Positions 34,981 to 46,935 of a DNA stretch of 64,000 bases are shown piece after piece. Numbering within the stretch: the first letter of the stretch is position 1; each line of letters begins with the position of its first letter. The DNA is from Panicum virgatum. Lineage: Eukaryota > Streptophyta > Magnoliopsida > Poales > Poaceae. Position numbers and translations under genes: made by a program. The stretch spans positions 5,531,904 to 5,595,903 of the forward strand of contig NC_053137.1 of NCBI RefSeq assembly GCF_016808335.1, written 5' to 3'. A model generated the notes under the pieces. It was not told the DNA's origin, did no database searches, and was given only the letters and a program-made list of their open reading frames with translations.

Positions 34981-37900
34981 TCAGCTTCCCCGTCGTCGGA
35001 TCTTCTTTGGCGACGCTTGTACGAAGATCGCCATGAAATTCGCCCTTAGGATTTATGACTTCATCGAGCAGGAATCCGCATATAGCTTCTTGAATTGCCC
35101 TGATCCGAGCCATTTCAATGAGTTCTTCTTTCATCCACCAACGCTGTCACATTTTTCGATAAAAACATGAGAATAAAAAATAATGAATTAAAATAATGAG
35201 CATATGTGATTGTGCTCACGTACATTGAATGCCTCCACTGTCATTTGCCCTTTTTCACTTGCAAAAGAGTTGATCCACTCGCATACGTAGTATCTACATA
35301 AGTTGTTTCCTTGTTGCTGTCTCCAACACTATGGACAAATGTGGGTTACGATATAGAATTGTTCTGATGTTTATTGCGAATGACATTAATAACGAGAGTA
35401 TATTCATACCGGAAAATCAGTCACCCAACTAAGAGGCTCGATTTCACCTATGGGCAAGCCTATGTGTTTGCGGAAGTAGCGACTCCATGCAGTATTTACC
35501 ACCTCGATGAGATCGTGGTACTTTGATTTATCTTGCCTTAACGAGTCGTACACCAAGACCTTGTGCTCCTCAATCCGAATACAAAGCAATACCCAATGAA
35601 AGCTGTGCATATACATACGCATAACCAATTAATGTTGATTATAATAGTTATTAAATAATATTATTAATACGAAGGGATTGAAAAAAAGAGGCTAACAAAG
35701 AACGACTCACTGATGGTTGTATGGCAAGAGAATGAAGGGACACATACTATTCTTACGCAACCCCCTGTATATAACTATGACTATTTCTTCAGGCTTTTGC
35801 GCTACCGATTTCTCGTGTATAATATCGGGGTCGAAGAACCCGACGTTATGGAAGTTCTTCTTTCGGCAAATTTAAATTTTTGACCTACGGGACACAAGAA
35901 AAACGGGGATCAGTCAACACACAAGGCTAAAATAATGAAACGAGAGACAATACTTACATGCACCATACACTCATGAGAGACTTGTGAAGGGCGTCTTGAT
36001 GGTATAAATCGTAAAGTGCTGCAAACTCGATATATACATCATCTGCCCCCCCCCCCCCGCCAGAAATGCTCATCTTTAATCCGAGCTGGGAACATCTCTA
36101 ATTCATTAGCTTTAGATTGCACGGCATACCATTTGTGTAACTCGGCCATTCTCGTTGGTAGGAATGGTAGCAACTCTGGCCATATCAAAGGTTCACCAAG
36201 TACAAACTTTTTCTTGCCGCGTGCATTCTGTAGGGTCTCCCCAAGCAATTGAGCCCTTGTTAGATCAGTTTGCAATATCATCCCAGCCATGGTCAACGGA
36301 TCTCTTGATTCATCGGGACATTCTTCACGCGGCACTATCAACGGAGGGATCGATTGTTTGGACTGCTCTCCGAGCTGGGGAACGGTCTTTGCATTAATCC
36401 GCCAATTCTTGGGGTTGCTGTAGCACTTTCTGATCTGCCGATCATAATTTGACTCCCTTTCTTTCTCCTTGGTGGGCTCTTTAATGAAGTGTTTAATGAA
36501 GTGTGCCTTTGCAACTGGATCTATTTCTGGCTTCTTGTTCGCAGCCTCCCTCAGTAGCTTGCGCTTCAGCAAGAAGGTTTGAAACGATTCTTCTGCCTCT
36601 TCCTCTTCTGGAGCCTTCGCTTTCTTCTTTCTTTGCTGCTTATGAGATGGCTGGACCGAAGGTACCGTGTATGCCTTCTGTCGCTGACTCTGATTCTGTT
36701 GTGCGGCTGGTGATGATGCCGGAATTGGCTCGCTTTGTGCGGCTGGTGATGGCGGATCCTGTGCGGCTGGTGATGGCGGATCCATGCTGGGGTCCCATGC
36801 AGACGGTGGAGAAGGTGGGCCAACACTAGGATTCCTGTCAGCTGGCGTTGGTGATCTTTGCCTTGAGCACCGAGCGGAATCTGTGGCTGCTTGCACCAAT
36901 CTTATGTCGCGCTTTGGCCACGCGATCCATGTGTGTACGGCATGTTATAGTTCTGTTTCTTCAGGACCTATAGGGATCGGGAGGTCCATGTCTTCCCAGC
37001 GTTCTTCAGTAATTCGGTCAACAAAGACTCTGGCGAATCCTTCAGGAATCGGCTGGCAATGTATTGTCCCGCCTTCTTCTTGGACTTCCACATAACCCTC
37101 AGCACAAACTTTGAGCTTTTTCCCATAAAGAACCAGAAGCTCACATTGGGTCCTAACGGTGATGTCATCAATGGGGTCCCTCGGCCTGTCGGCACCCAAA
37201 TTAGGGTGCTCTGTGGAAGCAACACTGCTATGACGCTGAGAAGGGGGGCTGATCTCCACATTGGCAGCTGGTTGGTCCGAGCGTTGCCCAACTGTTGCCT
37301 CAAGTGACATTATCTGGTTTTCTAGGCTACGGATCTTCTCTGTCACTACTGCCTTGCTTCTGCATCGGCTTCGGTAGGTTTCGAGATCTCCGGAAAAGCC
37401 ATATTTCCATGGAACTACGCCCACGCCTCGGGTCTGTCTAGTGTGTTCCGCATTCCCAAGAGCGTAAGTCAGCTCGTCATTCTCTCTGTTGGGCTGGAAG
37501 GTTCCTTCTTCCGTACGCCTCATTGCGTCGTCGAGTCTTTGGGCAGCCTCTCTTAGTACGTCGCTAGTCATAAGCATTCCAGTCTCGGGGTCTAGTGTGC
37601 CTCCATGAGCATAGAAGTAATACCTTGCTCGTTTGTGCCAACTCAATGTCTGCGGTACGATTCCTTTTACAATTAAATTATTTTTCATCTTTTCCCATTT
37701 CGGAACAGCAACCTTATAACCTCCAGGCCCAAGTCTATGGAAGTTTGTCTTTTTGCTATCATTCATTTTGCCTTGAATCGAGGCTGCCATGCTGTCAGCA
37801 CTGTGCTTGTAATTCACGAATTCATTCCACCACTCTCGTTGCTTCTTCCAGACTTTATCAAAATCTGGTGTGAGGCCCTTGTTGACAAAGTTTGCCACCA

Positions 37901-38528
37901 ATTTTTTATTGAACGAGCCGAATTGAATTGCCATCTTCTTAAATGCCCATCCCTTTATTTTGTCAGCTTTGCCTGGGGGAAAGTTGAAGTGCAACGACAC
38001 CTCTTTCCATAACAAATCTTTCTCTGAATCTGGCACGATATCTTCAAGTCGATCAGAGACTTTATTTCTCTTCCAAAGCTTGTACTTTATGGGGACGCTT
38101 TCCCTAACAAGATATCCCAATTGATTTACAAATGTCATCTTAATTTGACCAGGGGCTAGTGGCTCGCCGGTTGCTTCGTCGATCTCCGTGATGGTCGTAC
38201 ATCCTACCATCTTTCTCTTGGAGCCACGTTTCCGTTTAGACTTCGTCGATCCTGATGCCTGAAAGAATATCTAAAAATTAATACAAGTTGTCCACGCGTA
38301 TATATTTAAATTCTAATCACATATATATTGACAAAGCTTTTATACCTCGGCTTCGTCGAGATTTTCTTCTTCCTCCCCATTAGTATCTTCACCCTCGTCG
38401 CCATGATAATGCAAGTTTAAAAATTGGGTGCCATCATTCTCGGCCCCATCAAACTCTGGAGCAATGTACTCGGTATTACCACGAATGAGCTCGTGCATTA
38501 AGTCGTCCTGGAAGTCTGTACGATCCAT
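34981..38528 (-). pseudogene. CACTA accessory gene: transposase-associated domain fused to Ulp1-like C48 protease
   Basis: Six coding exons can be laid out with GT-AG borders on the minus strand: 38,528-38,346, 38,258-35,958, 35,884-35,711, 35,602-35,410, 35,328-35,224 and 35,143-34,981. Exons 1-2 give an acidic N-terminus, a basic stretch (STKSKRKRGSKRK) and a domain typical of plant CACTA second proteins (FNFPPGKADKIKGWAFKKMA, WHKRARYYFYAHGG; Transposase_24-like). A proline/glutamine-rich linker follows. Exons 3-6 form a C48 cysteine-protease fold with His in FHWVLLCI, Asp in VYDSLR and the nucleophile Cys in NNLCRYYVCEW, where the usual Gly after Cys is Arg. Defects are a TAA in frame at 36,945-36,947, a 13-base C run at 36,046-36,058 that shifts the frame, and an apparent stop early in exon 3. 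The protein would act in transposition; the protease role is unproven. Confidence 0.72.
36046..36058. repeat. Homopolymer run of 13 C inside a coding exon
   Basis: It reads as glycine codons on the minus strand between EHFWR and the next conserved block (YIEFAALYDLYHQ). The frame before and after differs, so the tract has gained or lost bases, either biologically or in sequencing. Confidence 0.8.
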
Positions 38529-38569
38529 TTCCACTATCTGAAACAATAAAATAAATATTTGATGCATCC

Positions 38570-39297
38570 CCTGATTCTATTTTGACTCTAGGCATATGGA
38601 AGTGATTTTTTTGAATGATTTCATAATATGCAGAAAATGTATTTTCCCTTCTTCTGCTAAAGACTCCAATGATAGTCTTAACTTGTGTTAGCGTTAATTG
38701 TTCAGTACCAGGGCAAAAACTATAAAGTTTCTAAATTTAACTATTTAAAAAAATTAAAATTACGGTGACATTGGATTCTTTATGACCAAACTTCCTTAAA
38801 TTTGGCTTGTAGCAATGGTGCATAGCTATGCTTATGCTTTGGGAAAGGATCAGAATTTGGTTTGCAGAAAGCTATAGATGTCACTTTTGAATTTAAAGGG
38901 AGGTGACACATCGAGCCATTGAACACTTGATTGAGATCGGACTATTATTATGTATGTCTTGGTTCATGTTGTAGGGTAATTGATGCAATCAGGATCATGA
39001 GAAACATTGTAGCAATAATAACATCAGTTCAGCTTTTAAACTATGATCTTAGGATGCGAACAGAACTCTTATAAATATTTGCTTTAAGATCACCATTAGA
39101 AAGTCAAATTGAAAAGAAAAACACTAGAAGGGCAAGAATTGAAAACGTAGAGTTTCTGATGCAACGATCATGGTAACACCACAAAAGGTCCATTTGCCAC
39201 GAATTCCCTGAATCTCAGGAAAATAATGTATCGCAATAACTCACAAAGATGTGTGTAACAGAACTAAAAAGATGAAAACACACAACTTCCAACTAAC
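38570..39297. other. CACTA interior between the protease-type gene and the captured P450 exon
   Basis: AT-rich with no open frame of note. It may be intron sequence captured together with the P450 exon, since it directly follows that exon's donor on the minus strand, but I see no second exon in it. Confidence 0.35.
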
Positions 39298-39458
39298 CTC
39301 CTTGGCTACTTCAGTTGAATTGAGCACAACTACAGAAGAAGCACCTGTCTTTATAGTGTAAATTGGCCCATAAATTTCAGCCAATTTTGTAAAGGTTTGG
39401 TGGGGTTTCTTTTCTTTCAACTGAAGAAGATTGCCAACAATTGGTAAACCAGGAACAG
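39298..39458 (-). pseudogene. Captured exon of an ent-kaurene-oxidase-like P450 (CYP701A type)
   Basis: On the minus strand the 161-bp exon runs from a good acceptor (TTTCTTTCCATGCAG|) to a donor (AAGGAG|GTTAGT). It encodes the P450 N-terminal proline-rich hinge ([13 protein letters not shown]), then [20 protein letters not shown] and [19 protein letters not shown]. The wording of these blocks is that of ent-kaurene oxidase, the ER/plastid-envelope P450 of gibberellin synthesis, rather than of other P450s. There is no heme-binding Cys exon or I-helix nearby, so it is a fragment only. It lies inside the CACTA element between its two genes, in the same orientation as them, so it could be spliced into a chimeric transcript. 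Its frame is intact. Confidence 0.82.
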
Positions 39459-40760
39459 CTGCATGGAAAGAAATGGAATATCTTGAGGGTTTAGTCCTTT
39501 TGTTCTGACATAGACTGAAAATTTGAAATACCCCTGTTTCGTCATGAAGCTGTAGTAGATGATAAGAGAATAAGTCCAGCAAATGCTAAACCTGGTAAAC
39601 TAAGGCTTGGTCATTCTTGAGTTGCTACGTGGCACTATACACATGATTGCCCAAATATAGTTTTCCCATAAAATATCAAGTCACAAGAATAAATTATTTG
39701 TGTATTCATGAAGATTCCTGGACTTTGGTAGCCTTATTCAGTTATCTTATACTTCAACGAAATACTATGGTAAGATGTAAAAGTATTTACTTAGTTCTAT
39801 TTAAAAACTCCATATTGAGGTTTTTCCAAAATACTTAAATTTCAGCTTCTGGACAGTTGATAAATTGAAATAGAAACCTGCAAAACCAGGGAACATAACA
39901 CATCAAATAACCTTGTTTAAAGTTGTTTCATGAGCAACCATTTCAAAAAGGTACTAAAGTTTCAGGATGCTCCTTTTCCGCATTGCACGATCAGAATTTC
40001 AGAACAATCACCCTTTTAACCAAAAGCAAAATCAAGGCTACAGTAAGTGCTGTGGTCCCATTTTATCTTTTTATAAGATAAAAATTATTATTCACGTAAT
40101 ATAAATGCATAGGAATAAAATATCAGAAGTCCCTGTCAAAATGCACATAGAAACCTCAAGAGTGCTGACTGCTGCATAGTTGTCAGGAAGAAAAATAGAT
40201 CAGTAGAATTGCTGCTTCAGTTGGTGGAAGGTCTGAGATATGAACAGCTCTACAAGATCATAATCGTTCTTTATCTATTCGGTGATCATGCATGTAGCAA
40301 ATCTAGTGAACATATTGTCTCTGCAACTAACTACATAATGTTTGCACGTTATTGTACATGCAGCTTTCTTTGTGAGAGCGACAGTGCATTAGGCAACAAT
40401 GGTTAAGAAGGTACTGAAATGTAAGAATGTGCTTGGGACTGGTCATTTTCAGCAGTTTATCCTTTTTTAAGATTATTAAAAATCAATTTTTCAATCAACA
40501 TATTTGCAGGAACAAATATTAAAAGTCCATGTGACACTCCAAATGGAAATCCTTTTTTTAAGATCAGTAGGAAATCGCAAGGCTGCCTACTGCTTGCATA
40601 ACTGTCAGGAAGAAACATACATCACTTGACTTGTTGCTTGTCAGTTGGTGGAAGGTCAGAGCTATAAACAGCCAAGCAAGATCAGAATTGATGATTTGTT
40701 CTGCCATAAAGTAGCAAATATGTTAACGGAAAATAGTTTGTATTTGTGAACAAACTTGAT
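39459..40760. other. Intron-like captured DNA with a diverged internal duplication
   Basis: AT-rich sequence upstream (minus strand) of the P450 exon, without coding domains. Two segments of about 150-180 bp resemble each other: 40,125-40,262 and 40,505-40,688. They share phrases such as GTCAGGAAGAAA-ATA and TTCAGTTGGTGGAAGGTC / TGTCAGTTGGTGGAAGGTC. Probably part of the captured kaurene-oxidase intron. Confidence 0.4.
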
Positions 40761-40794
40761 TATGATCCCTAGCAATTATATGAAAATTCAGATG

Positions 40795-41190
40795 AACCTT
40801 GGCCGGGGCGTCGATGGGGACGAGGAGGGGTGGCAGCGCGGACTGGACGAGGCGAGGAAGCGCGCGGCCGCACGGCCTGGACGACGATGAGGTGCGCGGC
40901 GTCGCGGGCCCAAGGATGGCGAGGTCGAGGCGGCGCGGGGGCAGCAGGCCGGCCAGGCACGGTGGCGACGAGGTCGGGGCGCCGGCGCGGAGGGGGACGC
41001 GAGGACGACCTAGCTCGAGGAGCCGGGGCGGCGGGGGCAGGCGTCGTGTCGGGGAGGCCGCCGGGACGGCGGACGACCGGGGCGGCGCGGGTGTGCGAGG
41101 ACGAGGACGACGGCAGGCGAGGTCGGTGAGGCGGCCGGGGCAGCGGCGAGGACGAGCCGAGGGCGGCGGCGGCGCTAGCTAGGCACGTCG
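40795..41190. other. GC-rich patch inside the CACTA element
   Basis: Very GC-rich and open in several frames on both strands, giving Ala/Pro/Arg/Gly-rich translations with no domain. The minus-strand frame 41,248-40,769 (159 codons) would start just beside the mid-element repeat block. It could be a captured GC-rich first exon or the element's own leader; I cannot decide. Confidence 0.3.
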
Positions 41191-41242
41191 ATCTGAAGAA
41201 ATAACCAAGTGTGGGTGCCGGGGCTCTGTTTTGGGGGCAGAG

Positions 41243-41400
41243 CAGCACGTTAGTGCCGGCTGACCTTTCCAGCCGGCACTAACCTGACCCCGTGACGTCA
41301 GATGGTGCAAGTTAGTGCCGGCTGGAAATATCAGCCGGCACTAACGTTCTACAGTTAGTGCCGGCTAGATTTACCAGCCGGCACTAACATGTTCCCATCT
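41243..41400. repeat. Third, internal block of CACTA subterminal-type repeats
   Basis: Three AGTGCCGGCT...AGCCGGCACTAA inverted pairs occur in 160 bp, indistinguishable in type from those at the two ends, but about 6.9 kb from the left end and with no CACTG terminus beside them. Confidence 0.8.
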
Positions 41401-41978
41401 GGCGCGAAACCAAAATTGCCCGCGCTGATTCCATTTTACCCTAATTTTTTAATATTTACAATAATATAACAAAAATTTATTCATAATAGGCTTAATAATT
41501 AGAATATTATAACAAAAATTTATATCTTAAATTTTTTTAGCATATTGTTAATTATATCTACACACTAATAATAGTAATCGAAGTAATTTAACGAATATGC
41601 AACCATTATCAATTATGTGTAGCTTATATGGTTTATATGTGTATATGTTTCTTTAATTCGTAATAAATCGAAAATGTTTCATTTTGATCCATGCAAAAAT
41701 ATTCAAAAAACTTTTCAATAGTAGCCTATACAATGATGTAATCAATTCGCATATTACTTGATTATTTGTTTGTAATTTAATGTTTCAATTTTTCTAGTAA
41801 TGCAAAATTAGGGAGTGTAAAAAATATTTATACCATGCAAAAATATAATATTATCTGAACATGATATTGTGTCATAATTGGACAAATAGTATCGAGAATT
41901 GAGATAAATACGATGCGCTGCGTTACATTACATCACTAATTCAGAGAATTCAATTAATATATAACTTATATAAAACTA
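41400..41978. other. AT-rich 3' flank of TNPD, nothing recognised
   Basis: Runs of A/T with no open frame. It lies between the TNPD stop and the internal repeat block and probably contains the TNPD transcript end, but no specific signal can be assigned. Confidence 0.4.
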
Positions 41979-42845
41979 CTACTCATTATCATTATCTACT
42001 GGAACATTGATAATCTTCCTTTTGACGAAAGTGCCTTGAGCGTGATCACGGCGTAAGTAAGGTGTGTCCTCTTTGGATAAGAGGATGCTAGGGTCAATGT
42101 CAACTGAGAATGGAGAAAGGTCATCAATCTGGTCATAATCTTCTGAATTGTCCGAAATATCCTCAACTCCAACAACTTTTCTTTTTCCTGGAAGAACTAT
42201 GTGCCATTTCGGCTCATTTCCAGCCTTGTCTGCTTCAGACGTCTTATCCGACTTCTTCTTCGGTTTGCTCGACATGTCCTTCACATAGAACACTTGAGTC
42301 ACATCCTTGGCTAGAACGAATGGTTCATCTTTATATCCAATCATTTTAAAATCGACTATGGTCATCCCATACCGGTCCTTCGTTACGCCTCCTCCAGCCA
42401 CCCATTCGCAACGAAACAGAGGGACAACTATGGGTCCATATTCAAGTTCCCATATCTCCTCTATGACACCATAGTAGTTGTTCTTTTCTCCATTACTGTT
42501 TACTATACACATACGGACACCACTGTTTTGATTGGTGCTTTTTTTGTCTTGAGCTCTCGTGTAAAATGTATACCCATTGATTTCGTACCCTTGGTATTGC
42601 TGGACGGTGATTGATGGTCCCCTAGCCAGCCATTGAAGTTCCTGATCAACTGTGTTGTTGCCCAATAATTTTCGTCTGAACCAGCCGTCAAAATTTTTTA
42701 TATGTTGGCGTGTAATCCAAGCAAGATTCTTCTGTGGATTTTCGGACCGTATAATATTCATGTGCTCGTCAATATATGGAGCCACCTTGGATGAATTCTG
42801 AAGAACCGTGAAGTTCGCTTGGCTGAATTCACTACAAGGGATGTT
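41979..42845 (-). pseudogene. TNPD transposase, C-terminal part (downstream of the LARD insertion)
   Basis: This is the last ~289 codons of the CACTA TNPD transposase, cut off from the rest by the 15.4 kb LARD. The region corresponds to the DUF4216-like C-terminus (GPIVVPLFRCEWV, DEPFVLAKDVTQVFYVKDM) followed by a basic/acidic tail (KPKKKSDKTSEADKAGNE) and the stop at 41,979-41,981. Joining base 58,239 to 42,845 on the minus strand, with one ATGTT copy removed, restores an uninterrupted frame. Confidence 0.85.
42841..42845. repeat. LARD target-site duplication ATGTT (left copy)
   Basis: ATGTT at 42,841-42,845 and at 58,234-58,238 flank TGTTTGACGAG...CTCAAAACA exactly. Confidence 0.92.
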
Positions 42846-43488
42846 TGTTTGACGAGATTTTGTGCAACCACTTTGAATACAATTGTATAAATTGCATGAA
42901 GCATGTACGGGTTATATGAGAATTTGGAGAAGAAAACAAAGCAATTAACTAAGCACTAGCTGTATGGACTTCCTGTTACGGGAGCTAGCATGTGGAGCCC
43001 CAAGCAAATCAAGAGAGCGTACATGAGCTCCATGCATGCACCTACATGTATGAGAAGCTCATGTATCTACGCATGTAGTGCCGGTGCACGTGTACGAGAA
43101 CGGCCGTATGCATGGCCGAGCCCGCGAGGCAGCCGGCGCGGCCTAGAAGATTTTAGAAACATCAGACCCCTAAACCCTCTTGCCATAGCAATGACTCGGC
43201 TTATTGGCCAGTAACAAAACGTGCGAAGTCTGCGCGTATGGGGCCGGGATGGAAATACTCATGCACGCACATCAATCTTAGCTTCTTACTCTTCTCACGT
43301 GTGCTGGAAGCTTCCTTGATCACCAGGCCCATGATGCAGAGAGCCCGGATGGCGGCCCGCGGTGTTTATCGCAATGTGCCGCTCCGTTTTGCATGCCAAA
43401 CGGATAAGCAAGCCTGCAGATTTTTCTCAACAAACCAGAGGCGGCGCCGGGTGGGAGGCCAAGGCTGCGCATCACCCTAATCCCTCTC

Positions 43489-43498
43489 TATATAAAGG
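43489..43498 (+). promoter_or_regulatory. LTR promoter TATA box
   Basis: CTCTCTATATAAAGGCCC, within an otherwise GC-rich stretch. The identical copy in the 3' LTR is at 54,790-54,799. Confidence 0.65.
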
Positions 43499-45529
43499 CC
43501 CATGCGTCTCTGGTTCTGGGGGCCTGCTTTTTTTCCTCGACCGGAGCAGCCGGGCCAGGAAGGAGGGGGCGAGTCGCGCCCCAGCCGATCGCCATGCCGA
43601 CGCCGTGCACCTCCTGCTCGCCTTGACGAGCGGAGAAGCCAGGGAGGCCGTCGAGCACGCCGTGCACCTCCTGCTTGCCATCCATCATCAGGCTTTTCGC
43701 TGGAGGAATCTTTGCCATCCATCATCAGGCTTTTCGCTGGAGGAATCTTCCACGGAGGGAAGAGCCACCAGGATGCCGTCGACGGCTCGGCCGCCGGGCA
43801 AGGCGCCGCAGAGCAAAGGAAGATCGATCTTGAAGCGGAGCCGACCACCGTGTCTACATCATGTAGATACCGAGTAATACGCCAAGGAAGCAAGAAGGCA
43901 GCCATGGCCGCCTCTCTCTTGAGGTGTAGGTTGATCTTCTATCTTCTATCAGTCTTTCTACACGCCGAGGTGCTGTTCCAGCATGTTGACGGTGGAGACA
44001 TCAAGCTGATGATGAGAGTCCGGCCGGCGACGACACCCCGCCGCCATCAAGCCCGCGGGCTGCCGTCCGGCGACCACAGCACCGTGGAGATACTGAGGCA
44101 CAGCCCACCGGCCGCCGCCGACGCTGGAGCGCGGCTCGACGAGGCCGGCATGGTGCCGCCGCCCACGGCGTCGCCTCGAGAGCGCCGTAGCGAGATGCGC
44201 CGCTCGACGGCGCCGGCGGGGCTGACGTCAAGCCACCACAAGATGCCATCACGCCAAGGCCGAGGAGCTGCGTGCATGAAGCCGAGAAGTCGATCTGCAT
44301 CTTGGCGCATGACTACGAGCTCCGTGCAAGTCCAGGCTGCCACAAGTGCAAGACCAGCCACCTCGTGTTGTTGGCAAGAAGCTAAGAAGCTACAGGCCCA
44401 TGCATGGCGTGGGAAGCTAAGAAGAACAAGCTACATCTACGTATTTGCATCACCAACACAGGGGGCTTTTCTTCTTTTTCGCCAGGAGGGCAGCCATGCG
44501 AAGGAGCCGGGGGTCGAGGCGTGCCTCCGGCCGGAGATGCCGACGCCGTGGCCGCGCACCTCCTGTTCGCCTTGACGAGCGGAGAAGCCAGGAAGGCGGG
44601 CGTGTTCGTTAGATCGCCGCCGGAGTCACACACACGGCGTCCGCACCAGAAGCCAGGATCGCCGGCCGTCGTCGAGTGCGCCGTCCATTATCAGATCGTC
44701 AATCGCCATCAAGCTCGCCATCTGGGAGCCATCAAGCTCGCCATCTGGGACTGCCGATGACTTCCAGGGTGGTCAGCGGCCCCCTCGGCCGGAGTTGATC
44801 TTCTCCATCGAAATTCCATCGGTGACGCAGAACAAGTCAAGCGCGGCACTGCCCGGTTCGCCGCCAACCTCGACTGACGGCCACGCGCCGGCGGTATCCT
44901 CATCACCCTCACGCACCGGGGTTTGGGATCGGGAGCAGCGGGCGAAGGTGCCACCGGCGAGGCGCCGCCAGCCGATCTCCATCGGAGATGCCGACGCTGT
45001 GCACCTCCTGCTCGCCTTAACGAGCGGAGGAAAGGGACCCCGTGCATGGAGGAGCCAGAAGAGGTGGTCGTCCCCTTCGTATCCATCATTTATCGTCGCC
45101 GCAGGCTGCCGGCGCCCTTCCTCCTCCATCGAGCACCAGGGTGGCGTGCGGCCGGCATCCATCGTCACAAGCCTCTGTGCTAGGCCGGCGGCGCCCTCCT
45201 GCGCGTCATCCACTTGGAGGCCAGGCCGGTGGCGCCCTCATGTGTCGATCGTCCACTGCAAGTCCACTTCGGCTCTGCGCGAGCACGCAGACACGAGACG
45301 CCCTACGAGTTAAACATGGCTTGCCGACTCTACATCGACAGCCACCTCAGCTCGGCTGCCGGCGGCACCCCTCTACATCGACAACCACCTCAGCTCGGCT
45401 GCCGGCGGAGCGGCGCGGCACCCCTCATCATCGACGGCCACATCGGCTTGGCTGCCGGTGAAGCGGCGTCATCGACGTCCACCTTCTCATCATCGACGGC
45501 ACCATCATGGCTGGCACTGCACATCCAGC

Positions 45530-45960
45530 ACCGACTCGACGATGACGCTGCCGTGGAGACGCCGAGGCGTGGCGCGGCGAGACTAGCGCTTCACATTCAA
45601 GCCTAGCATCCATCGACGACGACCACACCGTTGTGGAGACGCCGAGGTGTGACACCAGCACGACCGGCACTTCACGTTCAAGCCTGGCATCAACCGACAA
45701 CTACGCCGCCACGAGAGACGCCGAGGTGCGACACTAGCACGCCCGGCGCTTCACGTTCAAGTCCGGCATCGACCGACAACTACGCCTCCACAAAGACACC
45801 GAAGTGCGCACCGGCACAACCGGCGCTTCACGCTCAAGCCCGGCATCGATCCGATGACTATGCCACCACGAAGACGCTGAGGCCGGCGGCATGACCGATG
45901 CTGCCCGTTCAAACTGGCGCCGACCAGATGACGCCGTTGCCGTGAAGATGCCAGGATGAG
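45530..45960. repeat. Degenerate ~79-bp tandem repeats in the LTR
   Basis: Five units aligned on GAGACGCCGAGG (45,556, 45,636, 45,715, then AAGACACCGAAG at 45,793 and AAGACGCTGAGG at 45,871), spaced 78-80 bp. Each also carries GCGCTTCACGTTCAAGCC and a CATCGAC-GAC phrase. The same array recurs in the other LTR at 56,831-57,261. Confidence 0.8.
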
Positions 45961-46935
45961 AGGCGACGCTGATGGCAGGCTGCCGCACGATGCCGTCACG
46001 CGCCGACGACCCGAGGAGCCGCGCCCGCGCGGAGCAGCCGGAGGATCTGCACCTCGGTGCCTGGACGTGCGCTCACATGCGAGATCATGTATAGCACGCA
46101 CAAGTGCACAGATGCCTTGCCATCTCTTTGAGGATCAGCTAGCGTCTCAACGACCTGACTCAACCACGCATCGTCACCCCACTGCGACCTCGCCAGGCCC
46201 ACACCGGCGAGGCGGACGATTAAGCTGATGTTCCAGTTGCGCTACACCAACTCCGTCTACGCGACGTCCGACACCGGTGAGCTAGACGGCACGGGCGAGC
46301 GGGTGGCGTTGATGCTCCAACCACCACCACCACATATGCTCATGGGTTGGCGACACCCTCTTCGTCAAACAGCTTCTACCTCGACCAAGCTGCTGCGACA
46401 TCGACTCGGTCCAGCTTCAAGTCTTCTCCACGCACCGACATCCTACTACTACGACTACCACGCCGTTCGAGACCGACGAGGCCGAACGACACGGGCGGGT
46501 GCTGCTGATGCTCCAGCTGCACTACACCGGCTCATGGACACCGACGAGGCCATGACGATGCCGACGCCCACATCGACACCACCACCACCATCATGCATGG
46601 AGAACATGAAGCGAAGACTGAAGACGACGACGACCACAGCAGCTTAATCGGAGGTACTCCGGCAAGCTAGTCTTGCGGAGGTAATTAACCGGGAGCTTTC
46701 CGAGGCCCCGGGAACTAGAAGACCACTTTCGCCCAAGTTAGATTTGCCCAACGGCAGGCTATGGAGCGCGCACATATGTATGGGAACCTGTATTTGTATT
46801 TTATAAAAATATGAGTAAAACTTGTGTTCCTGTCTCTTGTTTCTTTTGTGTATTTTCTATATACACTGGCACGCCCGCATCTTCTTTATTTCCCACGCAG
46901 AGAAAATCTTGTGTGATTTTTCTCTCAAAACAAAA

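Larger units (their letters stand above)
42846..46932 (+). repeat. 5' LTR of the LARD (4,087 bp)
   Basis: It contains a TATA box (TATATAAAGG at 43,489-43,498) in a GC-rich setting, which is the probable promoter. It also has a ~50-bp module (ATGCCGACGC-GTG...CTCCTG-TCGCCTT) at about 43,593, 44,538 and 44,988, and a degenerate ~79-bp tandem array at 45,530-45,960. Overlapping open frames (such as 43,502-44,575, 357 codons) have no recognisable domain and occur on both strands. Confidence 0.93.

Noticed and set aside
36945..36947. Treating the accessory gene as two separate genes split at this TAA
   Set aside because: The frame continues in phase through the stop into conserved-looking sequence (HTWIAWPKRDIR), so a premature stop explains it better.
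39298..39458. Calling a functional kaurene oxidase gene
   Set aside because: Only one exon is present; the I-helix, heme-binding Cys region and membrane anchor are missing.
40769..41248. 159-codon minus-strand frame in the GC-rich patch of the CACTA element
   Set aside because: Low-complexity Pro/Ala/Arg translation, with equally long frames on the other strand and no domain; kept only as a GC-rich patch.
43502..44575. 357-codon open frame repeated in both LARD LTRs
   Set aside because: The two copies are LTR duplicates of one another, so conservation is not evidence of selection. Overlapping frames of similar length occur on both strands, there is no domain, and the sequence is GC-rich.
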